Part shown: positions 31,568-33,280 of the stretch, in pieces | Numbering within the stretch: position 1 is the first letter of the stretch | How the letters are laid out: every line of letters begins with the position of its first letter | NCBI GenBank assembly: GCA_005880855.1 | Contig: VBGM01000024.1 | Location: forward strand, 1-33,280 | Reading direction: 5' to 3' | Length of the DNA stretch: 33,280 bases | DNA from: Chloroflexota bacterium | GTDB taxonomy: Bacteria; Chloroflexota; Dormibacteria; Dormibacterales; Dormibacteraceae | The notes under the pieces: generated by a model | Told to the model about the DNA's origin: nothing | Databases searched by the model: none | Seen by the model: only the letters and a program-made list of their open reading frames with translations | Made by a program: the position numbers and the translations under genes

Positions 31568-31573
31568 AGTATA
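31568..31573 (-). promoter_or_regulatory. -10 element (TATACT) of the ArsR-type gene
   Basis: Minus strand TATACT lies 11 nt before the ATG; an overlapping TACTGT would be 9 nt away. The plus-strand TATAGA in the same bases may serve the divergent small gene. Confidence 0.5.
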
Positions 31574-31576
31574 GAT

Positions 31577-31596
31577 CGTTCGGTACTTACCGAACG
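31577..31596. promoter_or_regulatory. Perfect 20-bp palindromic operator
   Basis: CGTTCGGTA and TACCGAACG are exact reverse complements separated by CT. It lies between the ArsR-type gene and the small plus-strand gene, just after the -10 region, so binding would block transcription of the small gene and probably of the regulator. Binding by the ArsR-type protein is inferred. Confidence 0.8.
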
Positions 31597-31621
31597 TCGT
31601 GGAGAGCAAGGAGGCAGAGTC

Positions 31622-31822
31622 GTGGACCCCTACTCATTCGACTTCATGGTCAAGGATCGCATCCAGGAGCTGGTGGGCGAAGCCGCCGGCGAGCAGCGAA
31701 TGGCGAACAGCAAGAAGCGCCATTTGACGACGTGGCTCACGACGGTGATTCATCTGTGGACGCCCGCCCCATCGGAAACCCGCGACAGCGTCGAAGAGCA
31801 CGAAGAGGGCGTGTCCGCCTAA
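31622..31822 (+). CDS. Small protein divergent from the ArsR-type regulator
   Basis: 66 aa. The GTG at 31622 has a near-perfect Shine-Dalgarno (AAGGAGG, about 7 nt away), one of the strongest here, which argues for real translation. The protein is charged, with a helical first half (MDPYSFDFMVKDRIQELVGEAAGEQRMANSKKRH), then a hydrophobic or amphipathic stretch (LTTWLTTVIHLW) and an acidic tail (SVEEHEEGVSA). No family recognised. The position behind the palindrome suggests it is a target of the ArsR-type regulator. A membrane-peripheral helix is possible. Confidence 0.65.
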   Translation: MDPYSFDFMVKDRIQELVGEAAGEQRMANSKKRHLTTWLTTVIHLWTPAPSETRDSVEEHEEGVSA

Positions 31823-31848
31823 GCCCTCTCGGGATCGCAAACCGCAGA

Positions 31849-31854
31849 TAGAGT
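31849..31854 (+). promoter_or_regulatory. Leaderless -10 box (TAGAGT) for the VOC gene
   Basis: TAGAGT ends 7 nt before the GTG at 31862, in the gap after the small gene. Confidence 0.5.
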
Positions 31855-31861
31855 TTTAGCC

Positions 31862-32248
31862 GTGGCCTCCCCCATCAAGGTCGGTTCGGTGGTCATCGAC
31901 TGCGTCGACTTTGAGGCGATGATGGCGTTCTGGCAGGAAGCCCTTCACTACATTGCCCGGCGGCCGCCGACCGAAGACTGGGTGATTCTTTCAGACCCCG
32001 AGGGCAAGAACGTCAACGTGTCGCTGCAGAAGCAACCGGCGAGCCGCATGGGCAAAGGCCGCAGCCGTATCGGCAAGAACCGGTTGCACTTCGACCTTTA
32101 CGCAAAGGACCAGCCGCACGAGGTCGAGCGGCTGTTAGCACTCGGGGCTACCCGTCATCCGCGCGCACCGGAGCCCGATGAGGATTTCGTCATGCTGGCC
32201 GATCCGGAGGGCAACCTGTTCTGCGTGATCGACGCGAGCATGGACTGA
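31862..32248 (+). CDS. VOC superfamily (glyoxalase-like) protein
   Basis: 128 aa with two beta-alpha-beta-beta-beta modules. The first has IKVGSVVIDCVDFEAMMAFWQEALHYI and WVILSDPEGKNVNVSLQKQ; the second has NRLHFDLYAKDQPHEVERLLALGATRHPRAPEPDEDFVMLADPEGNLFCVID. The repeated DPEG and the ends of both halves are typical of the vicinal oxygen chelate fold; H96 (LHFD) and the final Glu-type positions could bind metal. Substrate unknown; resistance or ring-opening roles are possible. Start GTG 31862 fits a leaderless transcript. It may be expressed apart from the small gene upstream. It ends tail to tail with the following gene. Confidence 0.85.
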   Translation: MASPIKVGSVVIDCVDFEAMMAFWQEALHYIARRPPTEDWVILSDPEGKNVNVSLQKQPASRMGKGRSRIGKNRLHFDLYAKDQPHEVERLLALGATRHPRAPEPDEDFVMLADPEGNLFCVIDASMD

Positions 32249-32265
32249 AGCAGCTCCGAGCCCCG

Positions 32266-32943
32266 CTAAGGCGCGGCGGCGTACTCGGTGCGCAGGATTG
32301 TTGGCACCCGCGTCGTAAGGCCGTCCATGAACCTGAACAGCACCTCGAACTCGACTGGCTCGGTTGGTTGATGCGCCGGCTGCGTGGCGCGATTCACGAA
32401 GGCGAGCACCTTGTCGCCGACCATGTCGAAATTCACGTCGTCGCAGTCGAGCAGTAGCTGCATCACGCCCGGGTCCAGCAGCATCACTGCGGCGCGGCGG
32501 TCCTTGGCCTTGACTGTGAAGTGATTCTCGAAGTCGATGGACTCGAGCTCCACTTCCGGCGGCCCGCCCAGGACAACGCCGAGCAAGTCACGGCGCGTCA
32601 CGGCGACAAAGGGAACGTTCACGCCGGCAACCGTGAAGGCAAGCACGGAGAAGAATTGCGTGTGCTTGCCGGCGGGACGGGTGAAATCTGCAATCGCCAC
32701 GGCATGGTCAGGGGACGAGAACGAGTTGGTAAACCAGCGGTGGTCGATAGGGCCGAGGATCGCGAAATCACTGGGCGCGGGGTTCGCTACCAGACCACGC
32801 CGGGTGCACAGCTCCGCGATGGCTTGCGCCCGGGCGCGCACCAGTGGAGCGGCTCGGCGTGCAGTCACGACGAGTACGACGGCGCCTGCGATCACCGCCA
32901 GTAAAGCAACCGCCGGCACGACCAGCAGAAGGACGCCGCTCAC
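32266..32943 (-). CDS. Membrane-anchored protein, DUF3137-like
   Basis: 225 aa from GTG 32943. One N-terminal hydrophobic segment (VLLLVVPAVALLAVIAGAVVLVV, about residues 4-26) anchors a soluble domain. The domain has VELESIDFENHFTVKAKDRRAAVMLLDPGVMQLLLD, which I find similar to DUF3137 proteins (FEKRFTVYG and similar), then a strand-rich end (EFEVLFRFMDGLTTRVP). Function unknown. The GTG start is supported by TACGCT 9 nt upstream; a longer open frame to 33207 runs through the tRNA gene and must be non-coding. It faces the VOC gene tail to tail. Confidence 0.7.
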   Translation of the reverse strand: MSGVLLLVVPAVALLAVIAGAVVLVVTARRAAPLVRARAQAIAELCTRRGLVANPAPSDFAILGPIDHRWFTNSFSSPDHAVAIADFTRPAGKHTQFFSVLAFTVAGVNVPFVAVTRRDLLGVVLGGPPEVELESIDFENHFTVKAKDRRAAVMLLDPGVMQLLLDCDDVNFDMVGDKVLAFVNRATQPAHQPTEPVEFEVLFRFMDGLTTRVPTILRTEYAAAP

Positions 32944-32952
32944 GGCGCGCCG

Positions 32953-32958
32953 AGCGTA
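32953..32958 (-). promoter_or_regulatory. Leaderless -10 box (TACGCT) for the membrane-anchored protein gene
   Basis: Minus strand TACGCT, 9 nt before the GTG at 32943; the same hexamer as before the DUF255 gene. Confidence 0.45.
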
Positions 32959-33056
32959 ACGGGGTCGGCCCCGCGGATATGACCAGGTGGGCACGAATGG
33001 CGGTATCCGCAGGGTGCGGATGCGACCAAATTTGCACACATGGGAAACATTCGGAG

Positions 33057-33131
33057 TGGGCCTGGATGGATTCGAACCATCGACCAGCCGATTATGAGTC
33101 GGCCGCTCTAACCGGGCTGAGCTACAGGCCC
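33057..33131 (-). tRNA. tRNA with CAT anticodon (Met or Ile2)
   Basis: 75 nt on the minus strand. Acceptor stem GGGCCTG pairs with CAGGCCC, the D arm has GCTC and GAGC, the anticodon stem GCCGA/TCGGC encloses loop CTCATAA, and the T arm GATGG/CCATC encloses TTCGAAT. Discriminator A; CCA is not encoded. The anticodon CAT could be elongator Met or the lysidine-modified Ile2. The GGGCC start and ACTCATAATC anticodon region favour neither decisively. A TAGACT box at 33146-33151 (minus) lies 14 nt upstream, a good promoter position. Confidence 0.95.
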
Positions 33132-33145
33132 TCGCCGGATTCAAG

Positions 33146-33151
33146 AGTCTA
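33146..33151 (-). promoter_or_regulatory. -10 element (TAGACT) of the tRNA gene
   Basis: Minus strand TAGACT, 14 nt before the mature 5' end, fitting a short 5' leader trimmed by RNase P. It shows the same TANNNT consensus as the protein genes. Confidence 0.5.
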
Positions 33152-33228
33152 TTCCGGCCACGCCGGGCGTTTGGAGGGAGCCTCGCGTAGGGTATGTGCG
33201 TAAGCAACTAAAGCGTGGGGGATTCGAA

Positions 33229-33280
33229 ATGATCGCTCTTGGACTCTTGATTCTTCGACTGGTGGTCGGGCTCACCATCG
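33229..33280 (+). CDS. DoxX-like membrane protein, 5' end only
   Basis: Only 17 codons are in the window: MIALGLLILRLVVGLTI. This is the typical first transmembrane helix of DoxX-family proteins (LGLLLLRLVVG...), which are four-helix membrane proteins linked to redox homeostasis. The ATG at 33229 has GGGGGA about 6 nt upstream as Shine-Dalgarno. A TAGGGT at 33188-33193 could be its -10. The assignment rests on one short hydrophobic motif, so confidence is limited. Confidence 0.5.
   Translation, partial: MIALGLLILRLVVGLTI

Noticed and set aside
32944-33207. Extended N-terminus of the 225-aa membrane protein
   Set aside because: It would be read through the tRNA gene at 33057-33131; a GTG with a -10 box lies just before the hydrophobic segment.

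Overview
This is a GC-rich bacterial chromosome segment (roughly two-thirds G+C by eye) with densely packed housekeeping and accessory genes. There is no transposase, integrase, phage gene or CRISPR array. The combination of an NrtR-nadC pair, a class F420-type PPOX oxidoreductase, an MshC/CysS-like ligase, DUF2203, DUF3048 and DUF4349 proteins and frequent GTG/TTG starts suggests the Terrabacteria side of the tree. A soil Dormibacterota or Chloroflexota lineage is my best guess, with an actinobacterium as the alternative. This is inferred from gene content only; there is no rRNA here.

Layout. 1-3121 (minus): nadC (cut by the window edge), its Nudix-fold regulator nrtR, rsmE, a YCII-family protein and a uracil-DNA glycosylase. 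3190-6244 (plus): Mrp Fe-S/ATPase, DUF971 protein and a membrane-anchored DUF3048 protein. 6243-6418: an intergenic element made of two near-identical 38-bp repeats around a long inverted repeat. 6421-9058 (minus): thioredoxin reductase, a FixX-like ferredoxin and an M20 dipeptidase. 9087-14786 (plus): DUF255 thioredoxin-fold protein, a LutB-LutA fusion and dxs. 14945-17072: DUF2203, the PPOX enzyme and a secreted protein. 17171-20119 (plus): a TetR regulator with two HTH domains, its ABC exporter and a zinc-ribbon protein. 20123-22626 (minus): an MshC/CysS-like ligase interrupted by an in-frame amber codon, then metK. 22716-26243: a lipoprotein (plus), then a minus-strand cluster of a CHRD-like lipoprotein, an ECF sigma factor, a membrane Rieske protein and a small protein, and a DUF4349 lipoprotein. 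26357-28206 (plus): ABC-F ATPase and a lone lipoyl domain. 28203-31556 (minus): DedA, an unknown protein, an amidohydrolase and an ArsR-type regulator. 31622-33280: a small protein, a VOC protein, a membrane-anchored protein, a CAT-anticodon tRNA and the start of a DoxX-like gene.

Three signals stand out. First, at least thirteen lead genes have a TANNNT hexamer ending 6-9 nt before the start codon, the architecture of leaderless transcripts. Second, two regulators have near-textbook operators: a 21-bp palindrome sitting exactly between the -35 and -10 of the double-HTH TetR gene, and a perfect 20-bp palindrome between the ArsR-type gene and a divergent small ORF. Third, an ECF sigma gene overlaps a Tat-anchored Rieske protein whose N-terminal 70 residues are cytoplasmic; I propose, as inference, that this could be a redox-sensing anti-sigma factor. 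No stretch longer than 300 bases lacks a gene.
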